NCBI RefSeq assembly: GCF_000275825.1
Contig: NZ_JH719942.1
Location: forward strand, 2,524,343 to 2,561,365
Source of the DNA: Saprospira grandis DSM 2844
Lineage (GTDB): Bacteria; Bacteroidota; Bacteroidia; Chitinophagales; Saprospiraceae
Direction: 5' to 3'
Length of the DNA stretch: 37,023 bases
Numbering within the stretch: the first letter of the stretch is position 1; each line of letters begins with the position of its first letter. Shown one piece after another: positions 24,320-32,199 of this stretch. The position numbers and the translations under genes were made by a program. The notes beneath the pieces are model-generated. The model saw only the letters and a program-made list of their open reading frames with translations. It made no database searches and was not told the origin of the DNA.

Positions 24320-24736
24320 CTAGATAGAAAAGTGAATATGTTGGGTTTCTATTTCGCTGCAATCATGGTCCTCACAAGCTTCTACCTCTAGGTGAAACTC
24401 GGTACCGGCGGGATAGCTAGAGAGGTCGATATCTTCTTCGATGTCTACGGTAGTGGCATGCTCATGCACCGTCATGGGGCCAAAGGGAGCGATATAGCTG
24501 CTGTCGCCCTCCACTTGGAGATAGACATAAATATCGTGTAGGTCCTCATCGGAAGTAAGTTGAACATGGATATGCGTTTGGCTGGGGTCGGCCACAGTCC
24601 CCTCATTGGTAGGAGAAAGGAAGCTGATGCTCACTTCTGCATGATCGTGATCGTCCTCATCTTCTTCCTTTTCGCAAGAAGAAAAGCCAAAAAGAAGGAC
24701 AAAAAGGAGTAGGGGCCAAGAATAAGAAAGTTTCAT
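24320..24736 (-). CDS. His/Asp-rich lipoprotein (second of tandem pair)
   Basis: 138 residues from ATG 24736, which directly precedes the signal peptide (the frame extends to 24796 without a signal-like sequence). Lipobox FSSC gives a lipidated Cys at residue 21, followed by an acidic, His-containing linker (EKEEDEDDHDHAEVS) that could bind a metal ion. The rest is a small beta-sandwich-like domain (VSISFLSPTNEGTV...HIHVQLTSDEDLHDIYVYLQVEGDSSYIAPF...DLSSYPAGTEFHLEVEACEDHDC), reminiscent of the DUF4625 type found in Bacteroidota. It is paralogous to the gene before it: both contain GDSSYIAPF and PAG..F.LEV..C..H.C. Confidence 0.82.
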   Translation of the reverse strand: MKLSYSWPLLLFVLLFGFSSCEKEEDEDDHDHAEVSISFLSPTNEGTVADPSQTHIHVQLTSDEDLHDIYVYLQVEGDSSYIAPFGPMTVHEHATTVDIEEDIDLSSYPAGTEFHLEVEACEDHDCSEIETQHIHFSI

Positions 24737-24749
24737 GATTGATGCTATT

Positions 24750-25157
24750 TTAGATATTAAAAGGAATACTTTGGATAATGGGTTGGGGGCAGCCATGTTC
24801 TAGGCAGCCCTTTACCTCTAGGCGAAATTGGCTACCGGCGGGAAAGGCCGAAAGGTCAATTTGCTCGTTAATTTCTAGGAGGTCGCCATCTCGGGGCGTT
24901 CTAGAAGGTAAAAAAGGGGCGATATAGCTGCTGTCTCCATCTAGATAGAGGAAAACCTGCACCCCATGGATATTTTCTGGAGTGGAGACCTCTAGTTGGA
25001 AATTGGCGTTGGCGGGGTCGGCTAGGGTTTCATTGGCCGAGGGGCTAATAAAACTGACTTGAAACTCTGTGATTTCGATGTCCTCCTCTTCTTTGCTACA
25101 GGCCGAAAAAGAAAAAAACAGGCCCAGCAGAAGCAGCAGGGATAAAGTTTTGTTCAT
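24750..25157 (-). CDS. Lipoprotein (first of tandem pair), paralogue of the next gene
   Basis: 135 residues. Signal peptide with lipobox FSAC (lipidated Cys20), then an acidic linker (SKEEEDIEITE) that lacks the His residues of its paralogue. The domain matches the neighbour along its length (VSFISPSANETLADPANANFQLEV..ENIHGVQVFLYLDGDSSYIAPF..DLSAFPAGSQFRLEVKGCLEHGC). The next gene starts 13 bp after its stop, so the two are cotranscribed. Upstream are a -7 box and a 15-bp palindrome that may be an operator. Function unknown; a metal-related surface role is a guess from the His/Asp/Cys content and operator. Confidence 0.82.
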   Translation of the reverse strand: MNKTLSLLLLLGLFFSFSACSKEEEDIEITEFQVSFISPSANETLADPANANFQLEVSTPENIHGVQVFLYLDGDSSYIAPFLPSRTPRDGDLLEINEQIDLSAFPAGSQFRLEVKGCLEHGCPQPIIQSIPFNI

Positions 25158-25189
25158 GATAAATAGATTTCAAGAACTGTTAATAAGGG

Positions 25190-25197
25190 CAAAGGTA
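25190..25197 (-). promoter_or_regulatory. -7 box of the lipoprotein operon
   Basis: TACCTTTG on the minus strand fits TAnnTTTG, about 33 bp before the start codon. A TTG lies 21 bp upstream, inside the palindrome at 25206-25220. Confidence 0.55.
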
Positions 25198-25205
25198 AGT
25201 ATAAA

Positions 25206-25220
25206 TGCAACAATGTTGCA
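25206..25220. promoter_or_regulatory. Candidate operator palindrome (TGCAAC-N3-GTTGCA)
   Basis: TGCAACAATGTTGCA is a perfect dyad with 6-bp arms and a 3-bp centre. It lies between and over the -33 and -7 regions of the lipoprotein promoter, where a bound repressor would block RNA polymerase. The shape (15 bp, TGCAAC arms) resembles Fur-family sites, but the regulator is not identified. Confidence 0.55.
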
Positions 25221-25309
25221 ATAACTTGGCCGAAAAAGACTTAAGCTTTTGCTAAAACTTTGGTTTTCGGCTAATTGGGCAGAAGCTTAATTTTTTGTCT
25301 AAAAAAGAT

Positions 25310-25317
25310 TAAATTTG
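25310..25317 (+). promoter_or_regulatory. -7 box of the T9SS surface protein gene
   Basis: TAAATTTG fits TAnnTTTG and would give a leader of about 75 nt. No good -33 box at the usual distance, so the promoter may need an activator or may be weak. Confidence 0.4.
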
Positions 25318-25397
25318 TAAGGACCTCAAAGTGATAGCAGGCTTTGAGCATTTGTTTGGATAAGCCTTTTTTTCATTCATATAAAATTATACACTTT

Positions 25398-28300
25398 ATG
25401 AGAATTTATACGCTAATTGCGGCCTGTCTCTTTTTGAGCCTTGTTGGCTTGAGGGCGCAGTGTACCCAAGTAGCTCCCTACTCGGAGAGCTTTGATGGGA
25501 CGACAACCCCTACTTGTTGGACTGAAAGCGGCTCGGAAGCTTGGAAGTATAGTACTGGCGCGGGTTATGGGGCTAGTGGTACCTTAGATCATACTGGAAA
25601 TGGCGGGAACTACGCCTGGATTGACGGTTCTTCGCCTTCAGGCCCTACTCAAATTTCTACATTAGAGACGCCTTTGGTTGATATTTCGGGCCTAACGACC
25701 CCTACTTTGACCTATTGGGTTTTTAGTGATAATGACGATAACCCTGGAGATAACAACACCTTAATCATTGACTTTTTTGATGGGACCAACTGGAATAATG
25801 TGGATACTTTCCGTCAGGACAGCATTGACTGGGTGGAGTTTAAAGTAGACCTCTCTATTTATACGATTACAGCTAATGTGCAGGCGCGCTTTACGGTAGT
25901 GGAAGATTGTCCTACTGATGCCTTTTACAATGACATCTTGCTAGATGACATTAGCTTTGCCAACTTGCCTACTTGTTTGACTGCGGGCAACATGACTGCT
26001 TCTAATGTTGTGGCTACTGCTGTGGATTTGGATTGGACAGACAATAATGCGGTTGCTACAGGCTCTTATATCGTAGAGTATGGTCCTACGGGCTTTACTC
26101 AAGGTGCAGGAACTATGGTATCGGCCACAACTACTCCATTTAACCTAACTGGACTAATGGCTGCTACGGACTATGATGTCTATGTACGCCCATTTTGTGG
26201 GGTAGGTGATACTGCAAACTATACGGCTCCCTTGAGCTTTACAACAGCTTGTAATGTCTTTGTCGCTCCTTATTTAGAAACCTTTGATGGTTCTGCTACC
26301 CCTAACTGCTGGACCGAAAGCGGTTCTGAGGCTTGGAAGTATAGCACGGCTGCTGGTTATGCCGCTGCAAATGCTGGCGACCATACTGGAAATGCTGGAA
26401 ATTATGCTTGGATTGATGGTTCTTCTCCTAATGGAGCTAGCCAAATATCTACACTAGAAACGCCTCAGGTAGATGTTACTGCCTTGACTAATCCCGGTCT
26501 TATTTTCTGGGTATACTCTAATAATATAGATGATCCAGGGGTAAATAACACCTTGATTATTGATATTTACGATGGGGCCAACTGGACCACCGTAGACACT
26601 ATCCGCCAAGATTTTCCAAACTGGCATGAGGTGATGGTTGACTTGAGTGTCTTTACGATTACTGGCCCTGTACAAGCCCGCTTTACGGTAGTAGAAGATG
26701 CTCCTAGCAGTCCTTTTGAAAATGATATTCTAATTGATGATGTAGCCTTTGATGACTTGCCTTCTTGTTTGTCCGTTTCTGGCCTAGCTGCTAGCAACAT
26801 TACAGCTACTTCTGCTGATTTGAACTGGACGGGAACTGGCGCTAACTTCCAAGTAGAAGTGGTCATGGCTGGTAATACCCCCACGGGAACTACTGCCGTA
26901 ATCAATACCAACAGTAGCAGCCAAACGGGCCTTACAGATAATACAACTTATGAGGCTTATGTCCGTGAAGTTTGTGCCCCCGGCGATACTTCTGCCTGGA
27001 GCATGATTAGCTTTACTACTCTTTGCCTAGTCAATGGAGATACGCCCACAGATCCTATTATGGTATCTACGGCTACTTTTAATGATACAAGCAGTACCGC
27101 TAGTTGCTATACTGACTTTATCGCCAACTCTTCTGCTGATGTTTGGTATCAAGTGATTATCACTGATCCTTGTGTAACCACTATCGATGCCTCACTTTGT
27201 GGCTCTAGCTTCGATACTTATCTCCGTATCTATGATGCAGGAATCAGCCAGATTGCGGGCAATGATGATAACTGTGGCACGCGCTCAGAAATTTTGGGCA
27301 CCTCCGTTAGTTACCTCGATACTATTTATGTAATGGTAGAGGGCTACAATACAAATACTGGGGCTTATATCCTAAATATTACTCAAAATGCGGAGAGTCC
27401 CTCTGCTGATATTAGCTATCCTTTTGCATCTTATTGCCAAAACTCTGGACAAGTTGCTGTAACTAACAACGCTGACCTTGGCGGTACTTATATGAGCACT
27501 GCAGGCCTTAATATTGATAGCCTAACGGGTGAGATTTCTGCCGGTTCTTCTACTATTGGAGCCTACAACGTTATTTATGCTGTTGGTCCAAACATGAGCT
27601 GTATGGACTATGACACCGTTGCTGTGGCTATCGCAGATGCCGACACCGCAGATATTAGCTATCCTATGGCTACTTATTGCTTTGGTGCAGGTACTGTTAC
27701 GCCTACTATCGCAGCTACCCAAGGCGGTAGCTTTAGCAGCCCCTCTAATGTAGTTGATCTCGATCCTACTACTGGTGCTGTCAATGTAGATAACTCTAGC
27801 GCTGGTCTTCACGCTATCGTGTATACTACCCCCAATGCTTGTTCCGATCTAGATACTTTTGTCATCAATATTGATGCAGCCGATACCGCAGATATTAGCT
27901 ATGCCATGAGCAGCTACTGCCTAGATGGAACCAACCCCATTGCACAAATCAATGCCAGCAATAACGGCTTGTTTAGCTCTACGCCTGGTATCGCTCTAGA
28001 AAGCTTTGGCGGGACTATCGACCTAGCCAATAGCCAAGCCGGTACTTATGTGGTTACTTATACTACTCAAGGGAATTGCCCCGATATGGATACCGTGAAC
28101 ATTACGCTCAATGGCCTAGATGACGCTAGCTTTGCCTACGATTCTACTACTTTCTGCTTCGGCGGAACGGCTAGCCCTGTCCCCACGACAACTACGGCTG
28201 GCGGTAGCTTTAGCAGCAGCACTGGCCTCATTATCGATGCCAACACTGGCGCTATCGATCTAGCCAACAGCCCCATCAATGCCAACCATAGCATTAGCTA

Positions 28301-28628
28301 TACTACGGCAGCTGCTTGTAGCAATAGCGCTAGCATCAATATCGGTCTAATCGACTGTAGCACCAGCATCACCACTTGGAATGAGCAAAACATTAAGCTC
28401 TTCCCCAACCCCAACAACGGTCAGTTCCAACTCCAATTGGAGCAAGCCCTAGAAGGCGAGCAGCAGATTCGCATCTTCAATGCTTTGGGCCAAGTAGTTT
28501 GGACGCAAACCGCAAGCATCCAACAACAATATGACTTTAACCTCAACGATTTGCCCGCTGGCCAATATATCCTTCAACTAGAAGGTAAGGATGGCCGCCT
28601 ACAATTGCCTTTCGTTTTGGCCAAATAG
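25398..28628 (+). CDS. Large secreted surface protein with T9SS C-terminal sorting domain
   Basis: 1076 residues from ATG 25398, which begins a signal peptide (MRIYTLIAACLFLSLVGLRAQ). Two similar MAM-like units (about 22-190 and 284-455) share CW TESGSEAWKYST, GNYAWIDGSS and RFTVVEDxP. Each is followed by a fibronectin type III-like segment. Residues about 541-660 look like a pre-peptidase C-terminal-type beta domain (ASLCGSSFDTYLRIYD, VMVEGYN..GAYILNI). Four tandem repeats of about 80 residues follow (ADISYPxxxYC...GGxFSSxxG). The final 80 residues are a type A T9SS sorting domain (NIKLFPNPNNGQFQLQL, IFNALGQVVW, LPAGQYILQL). It is likely anchored on the cell surface or released as an adhesin. 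No protease or lyase catalytic motif is seen. Confidence 0.9.
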   Translation: MRIYTLIAACLFLSLVGLRAQCTQVAPYSESFDGTTTPTCWTESGSEAWKYSTGAGYGASGTLDHTGNGGNYAWIDGSSPSGPTQISTLETPLVDISGLTTPTLTYWVFSDNDDNPGDNNTLIIDFFDGTNWNNVDTFRQDSIDWVEFKVDLSIYTITANVQARFTVVEDCPTDAFYNDILLDDISFANLPTCLTAGNMTASNVVATAVDLDWTDNNAVATGSYIVEYGPTGFTQGAGTMVSATTTPFNLTGLMAATDYDVYVRPFCGVGDTANYTAPLSFTTACNVFVAPYLETFDGSATPNCWTESGSEAWKYSTAAGYAAANAGDHTGNAGNYAWIDGSSPNGASQISTLETPQVDVTALTNPGLIFWVYSNNIDDPGVNNTLIIDIYDGANWTTVDTIRQDFPNWHEVMVDLSVFTITGPVQARFTVVEDAPSSPFENDILIDDVAFDDLPSCLSVSGLAASNITATSADLNWTGTGANFQVEVVMAGNTPTGTTAVINTNSSSQTGLTDNTTYEAYVREVCAPGDTSAWSMISFTTLCLVNGDTPTDPIMVSTATFNDTSSTASCYTDFIANSSADVWYQVIITDPCVTTIDASLCGSSFDTYLRIYDAGISQIAGNDDNCGTRSEILGTSVSYLDTIYVMVEGYNTNTGAYILNITQNAESPSADISYPFASYCQNSGQVAVTNNADLGGTYMSTAGLNIDSLTGEISAGSSTIGAYNVIYAVGPNMSCMDYDTVAVAIADADTADISYPMATYCFGAGTVTPTIAATQGGSFSSPSNVVDLDPTTGAVNVDNSSAGLHAIVYTTPNACSDLDTFVINIDAADTADISYAMSSYCLDGTNPIAQINASNNGLFSSTPGIALESFGGTIDLANSQAGTYVVTYTTQGNCPDMDTVNITLNGLDDASFAYDSTTFCFGGTASPVPTTTTAGGSFSSSTGLIIDANTGAIDLANSPINANHSISYTTAAACSNSASINIGLIDCSTSITTWNEQNIKLFPNPNNGQFQLQLEQALEGEQQIRIFNALGQVVWTQTASIQQQYDFNLNDLPAGQYILQLEGKDGRLQLPFVLAK

Positions 28629-28653
28629 TTTAATTAGCTTTTGCTAAGCCTTT

Positions 28654-28690
28654 AAAGGTCCAGTACTTCGGTGCTGGACCTTTTCTTTTT
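28654..28690 (+). terminator. Terminator with UUCG tetraloop after the T9SS protein
   Basis: AAAGGTCCAG-TAC / GTG-CTGGACCTTT closed by a C(TTCG)G tetraloop, then a T-rich run that merges into the T-run of repeat K. Confidence 0.88.
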
Positions 28691-28803
28691 TTGGGGCTGC
28701 CCACTCGCTTCGCTCGGGTCGGGCTGTCTCACAGCTCGCAGGTCTGCTCGGCCCTGCGCCGCCTTCGGCGGCTGGGTCTGGCCTTCGGCCACTGCTGTCC
28801 ATC
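28685..28803 (+). repeat. GC-rich intergenic element, copy K
   Basis: T-run, GGGGCTGCCCACTCGCTTCG, TCGGGCTGTCTCACAGCTCG, CAGGTCTGCTCGGCCCTGC, a CGCCGCCTTCGGCGGC hairpin, GGGTCTGGCC, CCACTGCTGTCCATCCCTCA. It follows directly on the terminator T-run of the T9SS protein gene. Confidence 0.82.
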
Positions 28804-28978
28804 CCTCAGCCAGATTTAATCGCGCTGCTTTGGCCATAGTTTGCTATGAATTTTCTGCTAGGCCAGCTATTTTTTAAGGGCATAGCCTTCGCTATGGCTG
28901 AGAAAAATAGGGCCGACTAGCGGGAAATTGCTGCAAACTATAAAAGTGAGTGCGTTTAAATCTGGCTATAGCCTGCGG
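28804..28978 (+). repeat. Intergenic module of about 170 bp (inverted copy of 7521-7694)
   Basis: Near-identical in reverse complement to 7521-7694, from CCTCAGCCAGATTTAATCGC to AAATCTGGCTATAGCCTGCG. Beyond it a GGCGGCTTCGCCGCC hairpin and a GAAGTGGTATTGCTTC hairpin complete the gene-free stretch 28629-29081. Confidence 0.8.
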
Positions 28979-29041
28979 CGGCTTCGCCGCCTGCAAAACC
29001 GTTTAGAAGTGGTATTGCTTCTCTATCTTTTATTGAAAGAG

Positions 29042-29071
29042 CAAAGCCCCAAACGGGAGTTTGGGGCTTTG
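29042..29071 (-). terminator. Hairpin downstream of the 861-residue protein gene
   Basis: 13-bp perfect stem CAAAGCCCCAAAC / GTTTGGGGCTTTG with a 4-nt GGGA loop, 10 bp beyond the stop. The T-run after it on the minus strand is short and interrupted. Confidence 0.72.
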
Positions 29072-29081
29072 TGTGAAAAAT

Positions 29082-31667
29082 TTATTTGGCAACAGGCGTT
29101 AGTTTAATTGTTTTTGTTTGGCTGGGAGGAGTTACATCTACACTTGTGGCAAAGGCAACCTCTGCCATATTAACACAATTGAAATTATCTTTTGAGGTGT
29201 TAACCTCTACTGTGATTTCCTCTTTTGTGGATTCCTTTATTTTTGCAGTTATTTCGATCTGCTGTTCTGTGTAAGCGTTAGAAACCTGCTGGCCACCTGA
29301 GGTCCCTGCAGTTATAACTGTAAAAGCACTCATAGACAGATCTTTTGTTGTTTGAAAAGAATTTTTTTCTACTCTAAGTAGAAACTTAATTTTAAGGTTT
29401 TTTTCACTCTTAGAATACTCAGCAAAAAGATCTGATGCTTTTATCGTCATGTAGTTATTTCCTCCCTTAGTAACTACAGGGTTACTATTGTTTGTAATTG
29501 CATAGGAAAAAGAACCACCTTCAGTTATTTTGCGGCTGAGACTAAATGTATACTCCATGATGTCTGACTCCTGTTCTTTGGCCGCTACGCTTTTTAAAGC
29601 CTCTATTAACTTGGCTTTTAAAAGTCGAATAACAGATTTTCTGTCAGTTGTTGTTTTTCTAGCCTTTTTCGCATCATCATCAGACCACCAGCTTGGCATA
29701 TCAGGAACAAATTGAAGGATCCAGTCTGTTATCCGCTTAACACCTTCTGCAATAATATCTGTTACATTGTCTTCAATAGTATTAAATACTTCTTCGGCTT
29801 GCTCTGCAAGTAGTACTATATCGGCTACAGCTTTTTTCCAATTAAAGATCCATTGAATTTTGAAAGAATTTTTACCTAAGTCAAAGAGCGTTTCGGCTTC
29901 TTTCTTCGGCAGAGGAATAGGCTGAAAAATAGCCTCTAGCTTAGTACTATCTGCCAAAGCATGAATACCCGCTTTTTCTAAGGCCTGAACTGCAGCTTGA
30001 TGCTGCTCTAAGTGGTTAATGCCTTTGTGTATCGCTAGTTCTAATAAGAAAGCCTGCCAACTGCTAGCAACCTCTGAATAACTTAGTTTTTCCCCTTCTA
30101 CTAAAGTCTCCTTAAAGGTTTGCTGAAAGAGCGTCTCCAATTCTGGAAAGTCCGATATCTTCAGGTTGTTTTGGGCGTTTCGCTCCAAGGTTTTTCTAGA
30201 AAAATAGCGATACTTGTATTTGGCTAACTTATTAGAAAAAAGATCTCTATACTCCTCGCTCCATGCTTGTATGATTTTTTGAAGAGGACTAGGCTTAACT
30301 GTTGCTAAAACTATAACGGAGGCAAATTTAGCATCAAAAGAAGTCCAATTTTGGATACTTCTTTTCGGAAATTCATTAGTTATTAAGCCTTCTAATGCAC
30401 TGTAATTAGTAATGGCATCGCCTAATGCAGTGTATATTTGGCTTAAGGTAACAGCCTTTAATTTAGAGATATCTAGCAGCATAATTTGTCCAATAAAGTC
30501 ATTGGGATCTGCGCTCATTCCATTTAAAAGAGACTTCAATTGTTGGGAGTCCACTTTTACATTGGGATTTTTCTCAAGATAGGCAAGTTGTGACCTCAAC
30601 TGAACTAGTCGCTCAGTTCCTACTGCGTTAAAAATTTCTCTAAGGGACTGTACTCTGTAGTTGGAGAAATCAAAGTCACAGTGAATAAATACCTTATGTT
30701 CTTCTAGGCTTCCTTCCTGCTCTAGGCGTTCCAAAGACTGAAGTAAAGAATTTTTGACGGTCGCTACTTTCACATATTTGTCTGTATAATAATCATTGGC
30801 CACTACTTGAGGAAAATAGCTGGGGGCTAAACAATCTGCAAGGTTAATGCTGTCATCCCATGTTAAATATTCCTCATCCTTCCATCTATTGATGCTATTT
30901 TTTTCCTCTTGTATTTTAAGGACTATATTCTTTTTCTCTTCCAACTCCTCCTCCGTCAAAAAGTCATCTTTGGCCAGGGCTTGGTCCAAAATGGGTTCTA
31001 GTTGGTTGGGGGAAAGGACATAAGGCGCAATGCTAGACTCAATAAAGCCAGACTTAGCTCTATACTTCTTAATCTTTTCTACCGCATCATAACGCTCAAA
31101 AATCTGGGCCAATTCTTCTAAGAATACAGTGGGGGGCTTGTTGTCCGCCTGCTCTACTAAAGCCTTAATATCTGCCGCAATCAGACGGCAAACTTTGAGC
31201 TTTTTACCTTCCTTGAATTTAATGTAAAGCTCATCAAGGTGTAAGGTTTCCCTCCATTCGTCTTTTTGGATATTGCCTTGAAGTTTTCGTGCTTTTAAAG
31301 CAACTTTTCGAGCATTTAGAGCAAACTCTAACAAAAAATCAGTTTTGGGAATATCCTCTTCCTTAAGGGCCGAAAATAGCTGCTCCAAATTGGCCTTATC
31401 CATTTTGAGCTGCGGCTTAAAGGCCTTTAGGCCCGCTTTGGTCTTGAGCAAAGCCGCCTTTAGGCTTGGGCGATCGGGATCCTCTGCAGGAAGCTCCTGA
31501 TAAAGCGCATAGAGCTCTTGATATTGGGCCAAGGTTTCTTCATAAAGGGCTGTATCTTCTTGATACTGCTGCTGCTTTGCCAAAAAAAGTTCTCGCTGCT
31601 TCATCTGTAATAGGTTTAGGTGACCAAAAAATAAACTGGATAAGAGAAAAATGGCTAATGCTTTCAT
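29082..31667 (-). CDS. Large exported protein of unknown function (861 residues)
   Basis: Signal peptide MKALAIFLLSSLFFGHLNLLQ. The next 650 or so residues are mostly charged and helical (QQYQEDTALYEETLAQYQEL..., many Lys/Glu heptad-like stretches), with short Trp-rich spots such as VPDMPSWWSDDDAKKARK near 660. The last 158 residues (from about 704) switch to beta-rich sequence (YTFSLSRKITEGGSFSYAI, QQIEITAKIKESTKEEITVEV). There is no T9SS sorting domain, lipobox or recognisable enzyme motif; I do not recognise the family. A second gene at 36517 matches its first 145 mature residues almost exactly, and the two share promoter and upstream repeat element, so this belongs to a duplicated gene family. 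Confidence 0.8.
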   Translation of the reverse strand: MKALAIFLLSSLFFGHLNLLQMKQRELFLAKQQQYQEDTALYEETLAQYQELYALYQELPAEDPDRPSLKAALLKTKAGLKAFKPQLKMDKANLEQLFSALKEEDIPKTDFLLEFALNARKVALKARKLQGNIQKDEWRETLHLDELYIKFKEGKKLKVCRLIAADIKALVEQADNKPPTVFLEELAQIFERYDAVEKIKKYRAKSGFIESSIAPYVLSPNQLEPILDQALAKDDFLTEEELEEKKNIVLKIQEEKNSINRWKDEEYLTWDDSINLADCLAPSYFPQVVANDYYTDKYVKVATVKNSLLQSLERLEQEGSLEEHKVFIHCDFDFSNYRVQSLREIFNAVGTERLVQLRSQLAYLEKNPNVKVDSQQLKSLLNGMSADPNDFIGQIMLLDISKLKAVTLSQIYTALGDAITNYSALEGLITNEFPKRSIQNWTSFDAKFASVIVLATVKPSPLQKIIQAWSEEYRDLFSNKLAKYKYRYFSRKTLERNAQNNLKISDFPELETLFQQTFKETLVEGEKLSYSEVASSWQAFLLELAIHKGINHLEQHQAAVQALEKAGIHALADSTKLEAIFQPIPLPKKEAETLFDLGKNSFKIQWIFNWKKAVADIVLLAEQAEEVFNTIEDNVTDIIAEGVKRITDWILQFVPDMPSWWSDDDAKKARKTTTDRKSVIRLLKAKLIEALKSVAAKEQESDIMEYTFSLSRKITEGGSFSYAITNNSNPVVTKGGNNYMTIKASDLFAEYSKSEKNLKIKFLLRVEKNSFQTTKDLSMSAFTVITAGTSGGQQVSNAYTEQQIEITAKIKESTKEEITVEVNTSKDNFNCVNMAEVAFATSVDVTPPSQTKTIKLTPVAK

Positions 31668-31688
31668 CGTTTTGTTTTTGTGTTTACA

Positions 31689-31720
31689 TAAAAGTAGTAA
31701 CTTTTACATATAAACGCAAA
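31689..31720 (-). promoter_or_regulatory. Probable promoter of the 861-residue protein gene
   Basis: Minus strand TTTG (31717-31720), 20 bp, TACTTTTA (31689-31696). The paralogue at the other end of the inverted duplication has TACCTTTG at the matching place, so this copy has lost the final G of the -7 box. Confidence 0.5.
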
Positions 31721-31744
31721 ACAGCTTTGAAATTTTTATCCAAA

Positions 31745-31899
31745 AATGGCCGAAGGCCATTCGGCCTAGCGATGCGGCGGGGTGGCCCGCAGGGCCAGAC
31801 CGAAGGCGAAACGAAGTGTAGCCTGAAGGGCCGAGCAGACTTGCGAGCCCCAAAGCGTAGCGCCGCAAGGCCGCAGGCCGCAGTGGAGGCCCCAAAAAA
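31745..31899 (-). repeat. GC-rich intergenic element, copy L (duplicated with its gene as copy M)
   Basis: Minus-strand reading: T-run, GGGGCCTCCACTGCGGCC, TTGCGGCGCTACGCTTTGGG, CTCGCAAGTCTGCTCGGCCC, GGTCTGGCC, CCACCCCGCCGCATCGCTAG, then a GGCCTTCGGCC hairpin. It lies between the tRNA-Asp terminator and the promoter of the 861-residue protein gene. Confidence 0.82.
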
Positions 31900-31961
31900 C
31901 AGCAGCAGAAACAAAAAAAAGCGGGCCCGCAGCAAAAATGCTACAGACCCGCTTAAAATGA

Positions 31962-31991
31962 AAAAAGCACCAACTTACGTTAGTGCTTTTT
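31962..31991 (-). terminator. Terminator of tRNA-Asp
   Basis: AAAAAGCACCAAC pairs with GTTAGTGCTTTTT (one mismatch) around a 4-nt loop and is followed by a T-run on the minus strand; it begins 1 nt after the tRNA body. A second GC-rich hairpin (AAGCGGG / CCCGCTT) lies at about 31918-31954. Confidence 0.78.
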
Positions 31992-31992
31992 G

Positions 31993-32066
31993 CGGTCTGG
32001 ACGGGACTCGAACCCGCGACCCCCTGCGTGACAGGCAGGTATTCTAACCAACTGAACTACCAGACC
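31993..32066 (-). tRNA. tRNA-Asp(GUC)
   Basis: Minus strand GGTCTGGTAGTTCAGTTGGT begins acceptor and D arms; anticodon stem CCTGC/GCAGG holds CTGTCAC, anticodon GTC; T arm GCGGGTTCGAGTCCCGT; acceptor end CCAGACC with discriminator G. CCA is not encoded here, unlike the tRNA-Leu. Confidence 0.95.
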
Positions 32067-32093
32067 AGTGATGCCCTCTTTTTGAGTGCGACA

Positions 32094-32125
32094 CAAATAT
32101 AAGACGGGATTTTGGACTTTCCAAA
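32094..32125 (-). promoter_or_regulatory. Promoter of tRNA-Asp
   Basis: Minus strand TTTG (32122-32125), exactly 20 bp, TATATTTG (32094-32101): same boxes and spacing as the tRNA-Leu promoter. Confidence 0.8.
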
Positions 32126-32199
32126 TTTATTTTTAGAAATAGGCCGTTTTTTTCTAAAAAAGGGGAAAAACAAGCCTATAAGCCCAAAAAGGCGCCTAT

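Noticed and set aside
31466-32047. Plus-strand frame of 193 codons across repeat L and tRNA-Asp
   Set aside because: It overlaps the exported-protein gene, the repeat and the tRNA in antisense; its tail is the common false peptide of antisense tRNA (DGTRTRDPLRDRQ).
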